Positions 1 through 9,009 are shown, numbered from the stretch's first letter. The stretch: DNA of 64,000 bases from DAISVY01 sp036826635 (GCA_036826635.1 DAISVY010000009.1:112004-176003); one strand, 5' to 3'. Made by a program: numbers and translations. The notes: generated by a model from the letters alone, not told the origin.

Positions 1-996
1 GACAAACGGACGCGCGTACAGGATAACTCCTGCGGCCATGAAAAACGAGAGATATGAAGTATAGCGCAGGCCTTTGAAATAGATTCTGCGGATCGCCTCG
101 TTGTTGCCGGCCGCTTCCATATGCGATATGGCCGCTGTCAGCGGGGTCGCCACGGCGTTGACGGCGTTGCGGAGGTACAGCATCAGTTGTGCCCCGGGGG
201 CATACACTCCGGCGGCAGCCGACGAGGCCAGCAATCCCAGCAGAACGACATCGGTGTTGAAAATTATCAGCCAGGCCAGCGTGATGCCGAATGTCACCCG
301 TGAATAGCCGAACAGTTGTCGGGCCATGTCTCGGTCGAACAATTTGGGACTTATGCGAATCGCGGGGTGCAACCGGGTGAGACATACGATGGCCACCGCC
401 TGCCTCAAAAGGCTGACCCCGAGAATGACTAAGGCCAGCGCAACCAGACCGTAACCCTCAAGCAGCAGCCAGACCATGAGAAGGACCTTGACGATTTCTT
501 CCGCGATGTTCAGTCCGTTGGCGATGTCGAAGCGTTGGAAGCCGCCCAGCGATCCGGCGAAGGAATGCAAAATGAACCGGATCCCCATATACAGCCCGAT
601 AATCATGAGGGCCGTCTTACCTTCGGCGGCCAGCGCGGGATTCTCGACGTTGAAATAGCCGAACAAAAAAGTTGCCGTCAGCCAGGCGCCGACTATAATT
701 GCGGAACCGATGATTAAGTAAAGTCCGAAAGCGGTATTGAGGGTGCGGTTGATTTGATCGAAGCTTTCCCGGGAAAGAAACTTGGAGAGGAAGCGAGTCA
801 GGGCTTTTTCGAGGCCTAGGTCAAGCAGGGCGAAGTAGTTGATGGTCTGAAAAATTATTACCCATACGCCGTACCGGGCATCGCCGAGCACTGAAGTAAT
901 GAAGGGAATAAACAGAAAGCTGATAACGATGCGGCAGGCATATCCGACCCACGACGACCAGATGTTGCGGGATAGCTGTTGCTGCAATTGGATCAT
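1..996 (-). CDS. Polysaccharide/oligosaccharide flippase (Wzx/MATE-like), C-terminus cut by window edge
   Basis: An open frame runs from an ATG at 996 to the window edge, giving 332 visible residues with no stop. It starts MIQLQQQLSRNIWSSW and has a regular series of long hydrophobic segments, roughly at residues 15-35, 43-60, 85-110, 120-140, 160-190, 215-240 and 245-265. This is the topology of the polysaccharide biosynthesis/oligosaccharide flippase family of the MOP superfamily. Members flip lipid-linked glycans across the inner membrane. The loop after the second helix (LLDLGLEKALTRF) matches the 'LDLG...' motif common in this family. The remaining helices lie outside the window. The substrate cannot be told, because no glycosyltransferase cluster is visible on this side. 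Confidence 0.8.
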   Translation of the reverse strand, partial: MIQLQQQLSRNIWSSWVGYACRIVISFLFIPFITSVLGDARYGVWVIIFQTINYFALLDLGLEKALTRFLSKFLSRESFDQINRTLNTAFGLYLIIGSAIIVGAWLTATFLFGYFNVENPALAAEGKTALMIIGLYMGIRFILHSFAGSLGGFQRFDIANGLNIAEEIVKVLLMVWLLLEGYGLVALALVILGVSLLRQAVAIVCLTRLHPAIRISPKLFDRDMARQLFGYSRVTFGITLAWLIIFNTDVVLLGLLASSAAAGVYAPGAQLMLYLRNAVNAVATPLTAAISHMEAAGNNEAIRRIYFKGLRYTSYLSFFMAAGVILYARPFV

Positions 997-1090
997 TGGT
1001 TTTACCTTATGCCGAGGCCAGTATAGCGGAGGCGACCGATAGCGGCAACCAAATAAACCATGAATATATCCGATGTTCTGTAGATAACCC

Positions 1091-2293
1091 GTGAGAACGA
1101 CCGTGAAACAATTGATCATCGGCTCTTTTGGGGCCCTGTTATTCCTGCTGGCCGGTTGTGGCGGACCTTCCGGCCCGGCTGCGGAGAAGATGCAGTGGTT
1201 TCCGCGACCGGAGCATTTCGGTGTGCAACTGCCGTACCCCAGAGAGATCCCGACATTCGAACCCGATCCGGGGGCGCTCGATACGAAGATGGAACGGACG
1301 GTCGCATTTACTCTGACCGTTACCGCCGGTGGGCGCGTTGCCGAAGTCGAGATCGACCGGCCGGCGGATTCATTGTATCGGTCCCGTTATGTCGATTATC
1401 TGGAATCTTTGCGTTTCGAACCGGGCTTGAAAGACAGTGTCAGAGTGGCAATGCAACTTCCTCTTTTAATGCAGGTCGGAGCGCCGGGGGATAGTCCGAC
1501 TCTTTTCTTTCCCGTACAGAGAAACCGGGCTGTTATGGAAACCGGTCTGTATCTGCGGGCGTTATCGCTGAACGGCGTGGAACCGGCCGCTATTCTCTCG
1601 TTTCCTCCGTATCACGGGGCGGTGACGATAGCCGACACGGCTTTGCTTTATCCGTACATTATTCTCCGTCTGGAACTGGATGAAACGGGTGCGGTAACGG
1701 CGATTGATCCGGTTTTCTCCTCGGCCCCGGGGATCAATGACCAGTTACGTTCGGCAGCTAACTGGGCGACCTATGCACCGATGAAAATCAACGGCCGGGC
1801 CGTAGCCTCGACCAACTATCTCGTGGTATCGTTTTTCCCCGGAATATCATATCCGACCTGTTGTCTGGAGGCTGGCCGCACCGATTCACTGCCGATACTT
1901 GACCGCGCACGCATGCAGCTTGTCCCTGATACTTTCGGACTGATGAATAAACCGATCCCGATTGCGGCCTGGACGGGGATTCAGGCGGCCACTCACGCCG
2001 ATTTCCTGGACGGACGTTTCTACGCCGCCCGGGTGAGTATCGATACTCTGGGGAAAGCGTTCCTTGTCGACAGCAGCCCCTATTCGCGTGACAGTACCGA
2101 TTATAAGAAAGCCAAAGGTACATGCCAGAGAGCAATCGAAAAGATTCGTTTCTATCCGGCCGTTGACTATCAGGGTCGGCCTTGTGTTTATACGGGACTA
2201 ACCTACCTGACCTATGAATCCGGAACGAACGTACGAATTTGGTACGATTGGCTCACATCAGCTCGTACAATCGACTCACTATTCCAACAGTAA
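1091..2293 (+). CDS. Lipoprotein with three degenerate TonB C-terminal-like repeats
   Basis: A 400-residue protein with an N-terminal signal and the lipobox LAGC, so the mature protein would begin at Cys23 and be lipid-anchored. Three stretches, about residues 66-130, 165-255 and 305-375, each follow the TonB-C pattern: a strand, a 'D..G.V' turn, 'SS.P..D...R.A...A.Y.P', then 'ING R.V' and a final strand. The middle copy is clearest (LELDETGAVTAI, then INGRAVAS). The start is GTG at 1091; an alternative GTG lies at 1103, and neither has a strong ribosome binding site. It sits upstream of the TonB/ExbBD operon. The function is unknown; a periplasmic adaptor or scaffold is a guess. The repeat assignment rests on pattern, not on an alignment score. 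Confidence 0.75.
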   Translation: MRTTVKQLIIGSFGALLFLLAGCGGPSGPAAEKMQWFPRPEHFGVQLPYPREIPTFEPDPGALDTKMERTVAFTLTVTAGGRVAEVEIDRPADSLYRSRYVDYLESLRFEPGLKDSVRVAMQLPLLMQVGAPGDSPTLFFPVQRNRAVMETGLYLRALSLNGVEPAAILSFPPYHGAVTIADTALLYPYIILRLELDETGAVTAIDPVFSSAPGINDQLRSAANWATYAPMKINGRAVASTNYLVVSFFPGISYPTCCLEAGRTDSLPILDRARMQLVPDTFGLMNKPIPIAAWTGIQAATHADFLDGRFYAARVSIDTLGKAFLVDSSPYSRDSTDYKKAKGTCQRAIEKIRFYPAVDYQGRPCVYTGLTYLTYESGTNVRIWYDWLTSARTIDSLFQQ

Positions 2294-2552
2294 GAACAAC
2301 AGAGAGTTACAGGTTGCAATAAGGCGACAACATGACTCTCCGGCGCAGAATGTGCGCTGTCGGTTTCGGCTGTCTGGTCGGACCCCTTCCGCTCCAATCC
2401 TATAACTGCTTGTATCTTGGGTAATTACGCGGAGCTGGCGGCGGCGGGCACGGATGTTGTCAAAGTGGACTAACAGGACGGCCCTATTGTGGCATCGCCT
2501 GAACAACAGCGGGAAGAAAATCGCCGTTTGGCTGTATTTGCTTCGGAGGTCA

Positions 2553-2786
2553 ATGATGGTTATGGCAACAAGAATACTCAATATGGTCTCTGGGGTAATT
2601 ATTCTCGTGACCGGCATTTACGTCGGGTTAGCTTTCGCTGACCTGTTGTCCGCGGAGGTGCGTCTGTTGATCGCATGTGCGGCCGTGTGCTACTTTTTCG
2701 TCCGATTTATTTCTTTGCTGAATCATCACGCGCCACCGACGGAAGACCCGATTACCCCCGTGTCAACCGGCCAATTTAGGTCTTGA
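2553..2786 (+). CDS. Small inner-membrane protein with two predicted TM helices
   Basis: A protein of about 77 residues. Two hydrophobic segments (about 10-30 and 36-55, including VIILVTGIYVGLAFA) are followed by a short Pro/Thr-rich tail. The frame is open further upstream, to 2454, but a GGAGG at 2545-2549 sits 3 nt before an ATG at 2553 and 6 nt before a second ATG at 2556. I therefore place the start at 2553 or 2556. No family is recognised. It ends at 2786, just before the signal peptide gene of the TPR protein, and a putative promoter overlaps its stop codon. Confidence 0.5.
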   Translation: MMVMATRILNMVSGVIILVTGIYVGLAFADLLSAEVRLLIACAAVCYFFVRFISLLNHHAPPTEDPITPVSTGQFRS

Positions 2787-2808
2787 CTTTGGCGAGGAAT
2801 AGTATATT
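2783..2808 (+). promoter_or_regulatory. Putative sigma70-type promoter for the TPR-ExbBD-TonB operon
   Basis: TTGACT at 2783-2788 and TATATT at 2803-2808, with a short 14-nt spacer, lie just upstream of the TPR gene. An AGGTGA ribosome binding site follows at 2824-2829. The hexamers resemble those found before other genes in this window, but the spacer is suboptimal. Confidence 0.4.
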
Positions 2809-2835
2809 TTGGTCATCTTGCATAGGTGAATAGTG

Positions 2836-4851
2836 ATGGGAAAAGCCTTGAAACAACACGCTTTAACGACCTTTTTCGGTCTCGTGATGGCGATGGTCTG
2901 TCTGGCTGCGGTCACCTTGGCGCAGGTGCCGGAAGATGAGATTCAGGCGGCCATTGAAGCCGGCAATACCAAAACCGCAATCGAATTGCTGCAAAGCGCG
3001 ATCAGTGCCGATCCCGGCTACTACTTGAATTATTATCTCTTGGGTCACGTTTATTACGATCTCGGCCAGTTTGCCAGGGCCGAACAACAATTCGAAGCGG
3101 CTCTTGACAAGAAAAGCAAACACTACGAATCACTCTATTATCTGGGGCGTTGTCAGATCGAACTCGGCACTCTCGATGAAGCCGAGAAGACCATGTCTCA
3201 GGGGCTGAAGAAAGCCAAGGAATTTAAGGCGTGGTTCGAGAACGGCAGCGGTCTGGTTGCTCTGGCTCGGGGTAATTATGAAGACGCCGACAGAGCTTTC
3301 CGACGGGCTCTGGCCGCCAGTGAGGAACTCGAAGCCAAGATGCTTAAGGACATTGAGGGCGGTCCGTATTCTGAGGAAGATCGCCGTCGTGTGACCGATT
3401 CCGTCAAGGCGGCCTATGCGGCGGAGAACGCCGAGTACCATATAAACCTGGGTGATGCCAATTTCTTCCAGGGTGTACCGGCCCTGGCCATCCTTGAGTA
3501 CGAGAAGGCGTTGGAAACAGACACCGCCGGACTTGAAGTGTATTTCCATTGGGCTGAGGCCTGTCTGGAACTCAAGGACTATAACTGCGCAATTGAAAAG
3601 CTGCGTGTGGTGCTCAGCAAGGACAGTACCCATGCCTCGGCCTGGAACCGGGCCGGCAGTATCTATTTCAAGGCGGGTCTGTCAAGTCGCACGCGGGAAG
3701 ATCGCAATGCCCGATTCCGTGACGCTATCGGATCATACAAGAAATATCTCGATCTCACTTCGGCCGAACCGGACTCTTCGAATGTCCGGGGGTTCTTTGA
3801 GCTGGCTATGTCATACGCCAGTATATATGGTTTCGAAGACGCGGTGACCTATTTTGAGAAAGTGCTGGCCATTCCTTACGAACCGAAGGATATCTACTTC
3901 TATTATGGTAAGTCCCTTTGGGGGATCAGGGAGTATGAGAAGGCGGCCGAGATGCTGCTCAAGCATATCGACTGGGTAGCCGAGCAGGACAAGGAAACTT
4001 ATCGGACAACCGTTCAGGACTACGAAGTATATCAGCTTCTGGGCGATTGTTATTTCTATCGTAAGCCCAAAGATTTCAATTCCGCCGTCAAGTATTACAA
4101 GATGTCACTGGAGGACAGGCCGGAGCAGAAGCGTGTTCTTCAGAACGTGGCTATCGCTTATCACAGTCTCAAGAGCTACGCCCAGGCTATCGAATACTAC
4201 GACAAGCGTATCGCCTTGGGCATCGATAGCAGTTCGGTCAACATTTACAAGAACGCCGGTCTGTGTGCTCTCAATCTCGCCGGGGCCGAGGCGGATGTCG
4301 ATGATGAAGAATTCGAAGAGTTTGAGGGCGAAGAAGTCGTTCCGGGCGGATCGTCCGGGCTGGATCCGAACGTCGACTACAACAAAGTTGCTATAGACTA
4401 CATGAACAATTACCTGGAGTCTGTGCCGAACGATACCACGGTCATTCTTCGGGTAGCCAACACTTACCTGTATCAGTTGGCCGATTGTGCCAATGGCGTG
4501 AGTTATTTCGAACGCCTCCTGTCACTTTCTCCTGATAACTGTCTGGCCAAGAGATCGCTGGGCTACGCCTATTTCGGCGGTGTCTGTACCAAGAATTACA
4601 CCAAGGCTCTGGATTATCTGCTTGATGCCTATCACTGTACTACAAACGGCGACGGCGGACCGTGCAGTGACGTGGCTCTGGTCAAGTATATCGCACAATG
4701 TTATCATTTGCGGGCGGCTCAGTCGAAACAGGGCGAAGCCCAGAGCCGTGATTTTAAGAGCGCTTTCGACTGGTACGGCAAGGTCCTGCAGTGCGACCCC
4801 AATGATCAGGAAGTGATCAAAGCGCAGAATGATATTCGATACGAATTTTGA
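2836..4851 (+). CDS. Periplasmic TPR-repeat protein of a TonB/ExbBD operon
   Basis: A 671-residue protein with an N-terminal signal sequence (about residues 1-30, ending near LAQ), then tandem tetratricopeptide repeats over nearly the whole length. Typical TPR positions are visible, for example YYLLGHVYYDLGQFARAEQQF near residue 62 and VYFHWAEACLELKDYNCAIEKL near residue 236. An acidic insert (DVDDEEFEEFEGEE) lies near residues 490-505. The ATG at 2836 is preceded by AGGTGA; a GTG one codon earlier is also possible. It heads a run of genes leading through ExbB and ExbD to TonB. TPR proteins in such operons probably act as periplasmic scaffolds for the energised complex; that role is inferred. 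Confidence 0.85.
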   Translation: MGKALKQHALTTFFGLVMAMVCLAAVTLAQVPEDEIQAAIEAGNTKTAIELLQSAISADPGYYLNYYLLGHVYYDLGQFARAEQQFEAALDKKSKHYESLYYLGRCQIELGTLDEAEKTMSQGLKKAKEFKAWFENGSGLVALARGNYEDADRAFRRALAASEELEAKMLKDIEGGPYSEEDRRRVTDSVKAAYAAENAEYHINLGDANFFQGVPALAILEYEKALETDTAGLEVYFHWAEACLELKDYNCAIEKLRVVLSKDSTHASAWNRAGSIYFKAGLSSRTREDRNARFRDAIGSYKKYLDLTSAEPDSSNVRGFFELAMSYASIYGFEDAVTYFEKVLAIPYEPKDIYFYYGKSLWGIREYEKAAEMLLKHIDWVAEQDKETYRTTVQDYEVYQLLGDCYFYRKPKDFNSAVKYYKMSLEDRPEQKRVLQNVAIAYHSLKSYAQAIEYYDKRIALGIDSSSVNIYKNAGLCALNLAGAEADVDDEEFEEFEGEEVVPGGSSGLDPNVDYNKVAIDYMNNYLESVPNDTTVILRVANTYLYQLADCANGVSYFERLLSLSPDNCLAKRSLGYAYFGGVCTKNYTKALDYLLDAYHCTTNGDGGPCSDVALVKYIAQCYHLRAAQSKQGEAQSRDFKSAFDWYGKVLQCDPNDQEVIKAQNDIRYEF

Positions 4852-4893
4852 TTGAAAACTGAGTGGTTACTAATATAACAGCGGGATAGTTGA

Positions 4894-5901
4894 ATGACAG
4901 AAACGGACAAAAAGAGTCCACCCCGACCGCGTATAACCGAACAGCAGCGTTTCCACTACATCGGTTTTGAGGTCTTTCCCGGCAAGCCGAAAGATCTTTT
5001 CAAGAACGATGCGGAAAAGAAAAAGTATATCGCGGATATTGCTGCCAAGCGGGAGCGGGGCGAGGTCCTTCGTGAGCACTGTACCCTGCTTGAAGAACGA
5101 GTTTCTTTGATCGAGCGGCTGGTATTGACAGTGGCATCACTGGCTATATTCGTGTCCCTTTTCCTGCCGTGGTACTCGGTGTATAACGAAGTTGTCGATA
5201 GCGCCAAGACTGCCGAGACCACCGACATGGCGGCTGCGAACGTACCTGACAGTCTCCAGGCATTGCTGGCCGGTGACAGTCTGGCCGGTGTGGCCGGGAC
5301 AACCGAAACGGCTGAGGGTGTTGCCCCGGAGTCGGTTGAACCGACGGGTGAACCGGCCGCGGTCGGGGCTGCTGCTGAGGAAGAATCGGCCGGAGATGGG
5401 CGGGAACTTCAAACGCACGCCGGTCAAAGCTCTCGTGAGGAAATCATCACCGGACATCAGTTCAAGAAGGCGCGGCGCAAGGAATATACCCGGCTCAGCG
5501 GCTTCGGAACTTTCGGTTCTCTCGGTTCGGTGGGGTCTTACGTTTTCTCGTCCGGGTTCATACTGGTATTGAGCGGTATTCTGATGATTATCTACGCCGC
5601 TCTCTGCATTGTGCTGCCCGTTTTCAACATTTATGGCATATACGGAATGAAGGGCAAGCCTGACGAGGTTGCCATGAAACTTAAGAGAATGTTGCGGTTC
5701 AATTGGCTGCCCCTGATCTTGCTGGTGGTTTTATTGTTCCTCTCGTTCTTTGGTGCCGACTACGGCTTCGAAGTCGGAAACACGTTTGCCAGTATCGGTG
5801 ATAGTTATGGTCCGGGCGTTTTCCTGGGGTCGCTTTCCTGGGGTATTTTCCTGGCCATGGCGGCTTCGATAGTGGTGGCAGTAAAAGCAGTAGAAATTTA
5901 G
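4894..5901 (+). CDS. Multi-TM membrane protein of the TonB/ExbBD operon, function unknown
   Basis: A 335-residue protein. It has a charged cytoplasmic N-terminus of about 70 residues, a TM helix near 75-95 ending in LPWYS, and a long Ala/Glu/Gly-rich acidic linker (about 105-200). Three further hydrophobic segments lie near 215-240, 268-288 and 305-332. I do not recognise a family. It lies 42 nt after the TPR gene and 29 nt before exbB, so it is probably co-transcribed and may be an extra membrane subunit of the same complex. The low-complexity linker would place a flexible arm in the periplasm if the N-terminus is cytoplasmic. Confidence 0.7.
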   Translation: MTETDKKSPPRPRITEQQRFHYIGFEVFPGKPKDLFKNDAEKKKYIADIAAKRERGEVLREHCTLLEERVSLIERLVLTVASLAIFVSLFLPWYSVYNEVVDSAKTAETTDMAAANVPDSLQALLAGDSLAGVAGTTETAEGVAPESVEPTGEPAAVGAAAEEESAGDGRELQTHAGQSSREEIITGHQFKKARRKEYTRLSGFGTFGSLGSVGSYVFSSGFILVLSGILMIIYAALCIVLPVFNIYGIYGMKGKPDEVAMKLKRMLRFNWLPLILLVVLLFLSFFGADYGFEVGNTFASIGDSYGPGVFLGSLSWGIFLAMAASIVVAVKAVEI

Positions 5902-5930
5902 TAGCATTTATCGTTGGAGGATAGAATCAC

Positions 5931-6689
5931 GTGGTTAAGCAGACACTATTCGTAACGCTCAACGCCTTGGTGGCGTTCGCTATCGGGTTCGGTCTCTGGT
6001 ACGGTGTTTTCAGAACCTCGGAGAACCCCATTATTCACTCTATTTACAAGGGTGGTCCGCTGGTTATCGTTCTGATCACAATCCTGGTTATGCTTCTCGT
6101 TTTCGTTATCGAGCGGTATTTCTCTCTGTATGCCGTGGCCAAGGGGAAGAGCTCCATCCAGGTATTTTTCAAGAAACTGATCACTCTTCTTCAGAATGAC
6201 GATTACGATGGCGCCCTGGCTGCCTGTGACAAGCAGCGCGGCACCACGGCCAACGTGCTCCGGGCCGGTATCGAACGGTATCGTGAGATTAAGGATGACG
6301 GTGGCATTGATACGGAGAAGAGGCTCAATCTCACCCAGTCGGCTATCGAGGAAGCTAACGCGCTGGAAGGGCCGCTGCTTGAGCGCAACCTGATTGCCCT
6401 GTCCACTATTGCTTCGATTGCCACCATGGTCGGTCTGCTCGGTACGACGGTCGGTATGATCCGCGCCTTTGCCGCTACCGGTAATGTCGAGGGCGGTGTG
6501 ATCGATGCTACCCAGCTTGCCACCGGTATTTCCGAGGCTCTGGTCAACACGGCCGGCGGTCTGATCTCGGGTATCCTGGGAATCTTTTTCTACAATTTCT
6601 TTGTTAATAAGGTAGATGCGTTCAATTACACTACCGATGAAGCCACCTTTGAGGTGATGCAGTTGTTGAAGGTCAAAGAGGGTAAGTAA
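5931..6689 (+). CDS. exbB: ExbB/TolQ/MotA-family proton channel protein
   Basis: A 252-residue protein with three TM segments in the MotA/TolQ/ExbB arrangement: an N-terminal helix (about 8-25), a second at about 38-60, a cytoplasmic domain, then the conserved region with LLERNLIALSTIASIATMVG and GLLGTTVGMIRAF near residues 150-180, and a last helix near 195-225 (ALVNTAGGLISGILGIFFY). ExbB forms the pentameric proton channel that energises TonB. The start is GTG at 5931, chosen because GGAGG lies at 5916-5920. The next gene, exbD, follows after 3 nt. Bacteroidetes-type operons also use this family for gliding or secretion, so substrate uptake is not the only possible role. Confidence 0.92.
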   Translation: MVKQTLFVTLNALVAFAIGFGLWYGVFRTSENPIIHSIYKGGPLVIVLITILVMLLVFVIERYFSLYAVAKGKSSIQVFFKKLITLLQNDDYDGALAACDKQRGTTANVLRAGIERYREIKDDGGIDTEKRLNLTQSAIEEANALEGPLLERNLIALSTIASIATMVGLLGTTVGMIRAFAATGNVEGGVIDATQLATGISEALVNTAGGLISGILGIFFYNFFVNKVDAFNYTTDEATFEVMQLLKVKEGK

Positions 6690-6692
6690 CCC

Positions 6693-7187
6693 ATGGCGAT
6701 CAAGAAGAAACGTCGCGTAGCGATTCGTATCGACATGACCCCCATGGTCGATATTGCCTTTCTGTTGCTGATTTTCTATATGGCAACCACGCAGTTCAAA
6801 CCACCGGAGGCAAGAGCTGTAGATCTGCCGGAGTCGCATTCGCAGATCGAGCTGCCCGATAAGGACATCATCAACATCACTGTGACCAAGCAGGATTCGA
6901 TCTATGTCGACTATGTGCAACTGGTGACGGTTACGGTCGAAGGTCAGGAGATGGAAACCAAGGGCCGCGTGGTGCGCAAGGCCGATATTTACGACGTCGC
7001 GTCGGAGATCCTTCGCGCCCGTGCCAAGAACCTGCGAGCTCTCGTGGTGATTAAGGCCGACCGGGACGCCACTTTCGGGGTGATGCAGGATGTTATGGCC
7101 CAGATGCAGGAAAACCATCTGGAGCGCTTCCTGATTATCACCGATCATGAGGTCGATAAAGAGGAAGAGGAGCCGGGCAAATCCTAA
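6693..7187 (+). CDS. exbD: ExbD/TolR family biopolymer transport protein (first copy)
   Basis: A 164-residue protein with a basic N-terminus (KKKRRVAIRI), the ExbD signature DMTPMVDIAFLLLIFYM spanning the single TM helix, and a periplasmic domain. The Asp inside the helix (D of MVDIAF) is the proton-carrying residue of the family. The periplasmic domain ends with a RALVVIKADRDATFG segment typical of ExbD/TolR. It lies 3 nt after exbB and is followed by a second, different exbD gene 82 nt on. Two ExbD paralogues suggest a hetero-oligomeric complex, as in other FCB-group operons. Confidence 0.92.
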   Translation: MAIKKKRRVAIRIDMTPMVDIAFLLLIFYMATTQFKPPEARAVDLPESHSQIELPDKDIINITVTKQDSIYVDYVQLVTVTVEGQEMETKGRVVRKADIYDVASEILRARAKNLRALVVIKADRDATFGVMQDVMAQMQENHLERFLIITDHEVDKEEEEPGKS

Positions 7188-7269
7188 AAGCCCGAATCCG
7201 ATACGGCCGGGATATACTTCCCTGCCGGGATGTCTTTTTGGAGCGGTCGAAAGGAGTGTAAGTACATAG

Positions 7270-7923
7270 ATGGCTGGCGAAGTAGTTGAAAGAGCGTCAA
7301 AAGGAGCGAAGAAAGGGTCTCGAAGGCCGAAGCGACGGATTGCGGTCCGTATCGACATGACTCCTATGGTCGATATCGCTTTCCTGTTGCTGATTTTCTA
7401 TATGGTCTCGACGGTATTTTCGATGCCGCAGGCTATGGAAATCAACCTGCCGCCGGCGGAAGAAACCGATACCGAGGTTGAGGTCAAAGAATCCAATCTG
7501 CTAACCCTTCGGGTCGATGCTGACAGTCATTACTGGTGGAACCTCAAGACGCCTACTCCGGACAATCTGCCGCGGCTGCTGCCGAGTAGCCCGAACAAGC
7601 CCGACTCCGTGGCGTATAAATTCTATGCGGACTCGCTCCGGGGACTGCTGCTCGAGCAGAACCGTGCGAACAGCAAGTTGAATACGCTCGTATTGTTGAA
7701 TCGGGAAGCGACCTATGCCGACATGGTGAACATTCTGGACGAGATCGATTATATCGAGAGGTCCTGGAATACTTATACCGCCGAAAGGCTCGGCGTTAAG
7801 GTCAGCGAGATACCAAGAGACCAGAAGTTCTCTTACCGCTATGCCATAGGCAAGTGGGAAAGTCGCGATGACAAAATCATAGAAGCCGCTTTGCAGCAGG
7901 CGGCGGCGAACGGAGAACTGTAG
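7270..7923 (+). CDS. exbD: ExbD/TolR family protein (second copy, enlarged periplasmic domain)
   Basis: A 217-residue protein. A basic N-terminus (KKGSRRPKRRIAVRI) leads into DMTPMVDIAFLLLIFYM, identical over that stretch to the first ExbD. The periplasmic part is longer by about 50 residues and diverged, with a Trp-rich segment (SHYWWNLKTP) and a central insert. It ends in a helical region that retains the TLVLLNREATYADMV element. It is probably co-transcribed with the upstream exbB-exbD and the downstream tonB. The identical core with a different periplasmic part points to duplication followed by specialisation. Confidence 0.9.
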   Translation: MAGEVVERASKGAKKGSRRPKRRIAVRIDMTPMVDIAFLLLIFYMVSTVFSMPQAMEINLPPAEETDTEVEVKESNLLTLRVDADSHYWWNLKTPTPDNLPRLLPSSPNKPDSVAYKFYADSLRGLLLEQNRANSKLNTLVLLNREATYADMVNILDEIDYIERSWNTYTAERLGVKVSEIPRDQKFSYRYAIGKWESRDDKIIEAALQQAAANGEL

Positions 7924-8016
7924 GATATATCTGTGGAACACCAGCGGACGGGCTGTCGCGAACAGCGGACCGATGGTTGTGACCACGCAAGTGCGGAGAA
8001 TTAAAGGAGCGCTGCC

Positions 8017-8748
8017 ATGACACGAATGGAAAATGCTCTTTACTCACCATATGGAGCGTATGAGCTGAAGTCGAAGTATCAGCGAAACTTCGTTTTCGGT
8101 ACTCTGTGCACTCTCGGCGCCGTTCTTCTCATTCTTCTTGTGGCCTGGTTCTTTTCCCGGGAGGATGAGGAAGTCGTTATTGATATCGGCCCGGTGGTGA
8201 TTAAAACCGTGGCGGAACTGGGCCCGCCGCCGACTATCGCCAAAAAACCGCCGCAGGTAAAAGTAAACCAGCCGCAGGTCAGTGCCCCTAAGGTCGGTAT
8301 CCCCAAGCCGGTGGCCGACGATGAGGTGCTTGACGACGACGTGGTACTGGCTACCCGGGAAGAATTGGCGGAAATCGTCGCCCCGGATATCATGGCCGCC
8401 AGCGAGTCCGAAGATATCGTGGTGGATATCGAAGAGGAAGAATACCTGCCCGATCTGACCGAATTTGTCCCGGTTGAGGTAATCGCCGAGATGATTCACC
8501 AGGTGCAGCCGGAATATCCTCGGTTGGCTCGTCAGGCTGGTCTTGAGGGTAAGGTCTGGATCAAGGCTTTGGTGGCCAGCGATGGTACGGTGCGTGATGC
8601 TGTTATCTACAAGTCTTCGGGTACTCCGGCGCTGGATGACGCAGCTCTGGCCGTGGCCAAGGAGAACAAATTCAAACCGGCGATTCAGAACGGTCGGCCG
8701 GTGGCGATGTGGGTAACGTACAAAGTTGACTTCGTTATCGACGAATGA
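8017..8748 (+). CDS. tonB: TonB family energy transducer
   Basis: A 243-residue protein with a short cytoplasmic N-terminus, a single TM anchor (about 28-48), a Pro/Lys/acidic linker with PP and KP repeats (about 68-145), and a C-terminal TonB domain (about 160-243) carrying VQPEYPRLARQAGLEGKV, then SDGTVRDAVIYKSSG and LDDAALAVAKENKFKPA. The domain contacts TonB boxes of outer-membrane receptors, and the linker spans the periplasm. It is the last gene of the TPR-ExbB-ExbD-ExbD run and is followed by a strong terminator at 8785-8810. The start ATG has an AAAGGAG ribosome binding site upstream. Confidence 0.92.
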   Translation: MTRMENALYSPYGAYELKSKYQRNFVFGTLCTLGAVLLILLVAWFFSREDEEVVIDIGPVVIKTVAELGPPPTIAKKPPQVKVNQPQVSAPKVGIPKPVADDEVLDDDVVLATREELAEIVAPDIMAASESEDIVVDIEEEEYLPDLTEFVPVEVIAEMIHQVQPEYPRLARQAGLEGKVWIKALVASDGTVRDAVIYKSSGTPALDDAALAVAKENKFKPAIQNGRPVAMWVTYKVDFVIDE

Positions 8749-8784
8749 TGTGATTTCGATTTCAAATCCCCCGACGATACTGAA

Positions 8785-8810
8785 ACGCCCGCTCTTGCGC
8801 GGGCGTTTTT
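8785..8810 (+). terminator. Rho-independent terminator after tonB
   Basis: A perfect 8-bp stem, ACGCCCGC (8785-8792) with GCGGGCGT (8799-8806), has a 6-nt loop and is followed by a run of T. It closes the TPR-ExbBD-TonB operon. Confidence 0.9.
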
Positions 8811-9009
8811 CTTTGCCTGCTCGGAGAAAGCCTTGCACAAAAAAATATGCCCATGCGTTATTTATTTTGGGATGGGTTTTAGATAATCTCGTTGCCACAG
8901 GGGTTATCTGAGCACTTGAAGAGGACCTGTCAGGCGTCGCAAGCGAAGAATGACATTTGAAAAGCGACAGGCGAACGCAAAAAAATGCTTAGAAAGGAAG
9001 GGGATAAGT

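Noticed and set aside
5946..7358. 470-codon open frame on the minus strand over exbB/exbD
   Set aside because: It is the antisense shadow of the exbB-exbD genes, which have clear family motifs, and its product shows no recognisable family. Similar long antisense frames over 12267-13607, 16141-17928, 18869-20452, 28501-30108 and 49375-50781 were rejected for the same reason; codon bias keeps the opposite frame open.
8044..8898. Minus-strand frame over tonB
   Set aside because: The plus-strand tonB has a TM anchor, Pro linker and TonB-C domain; the other strand shows no domain.
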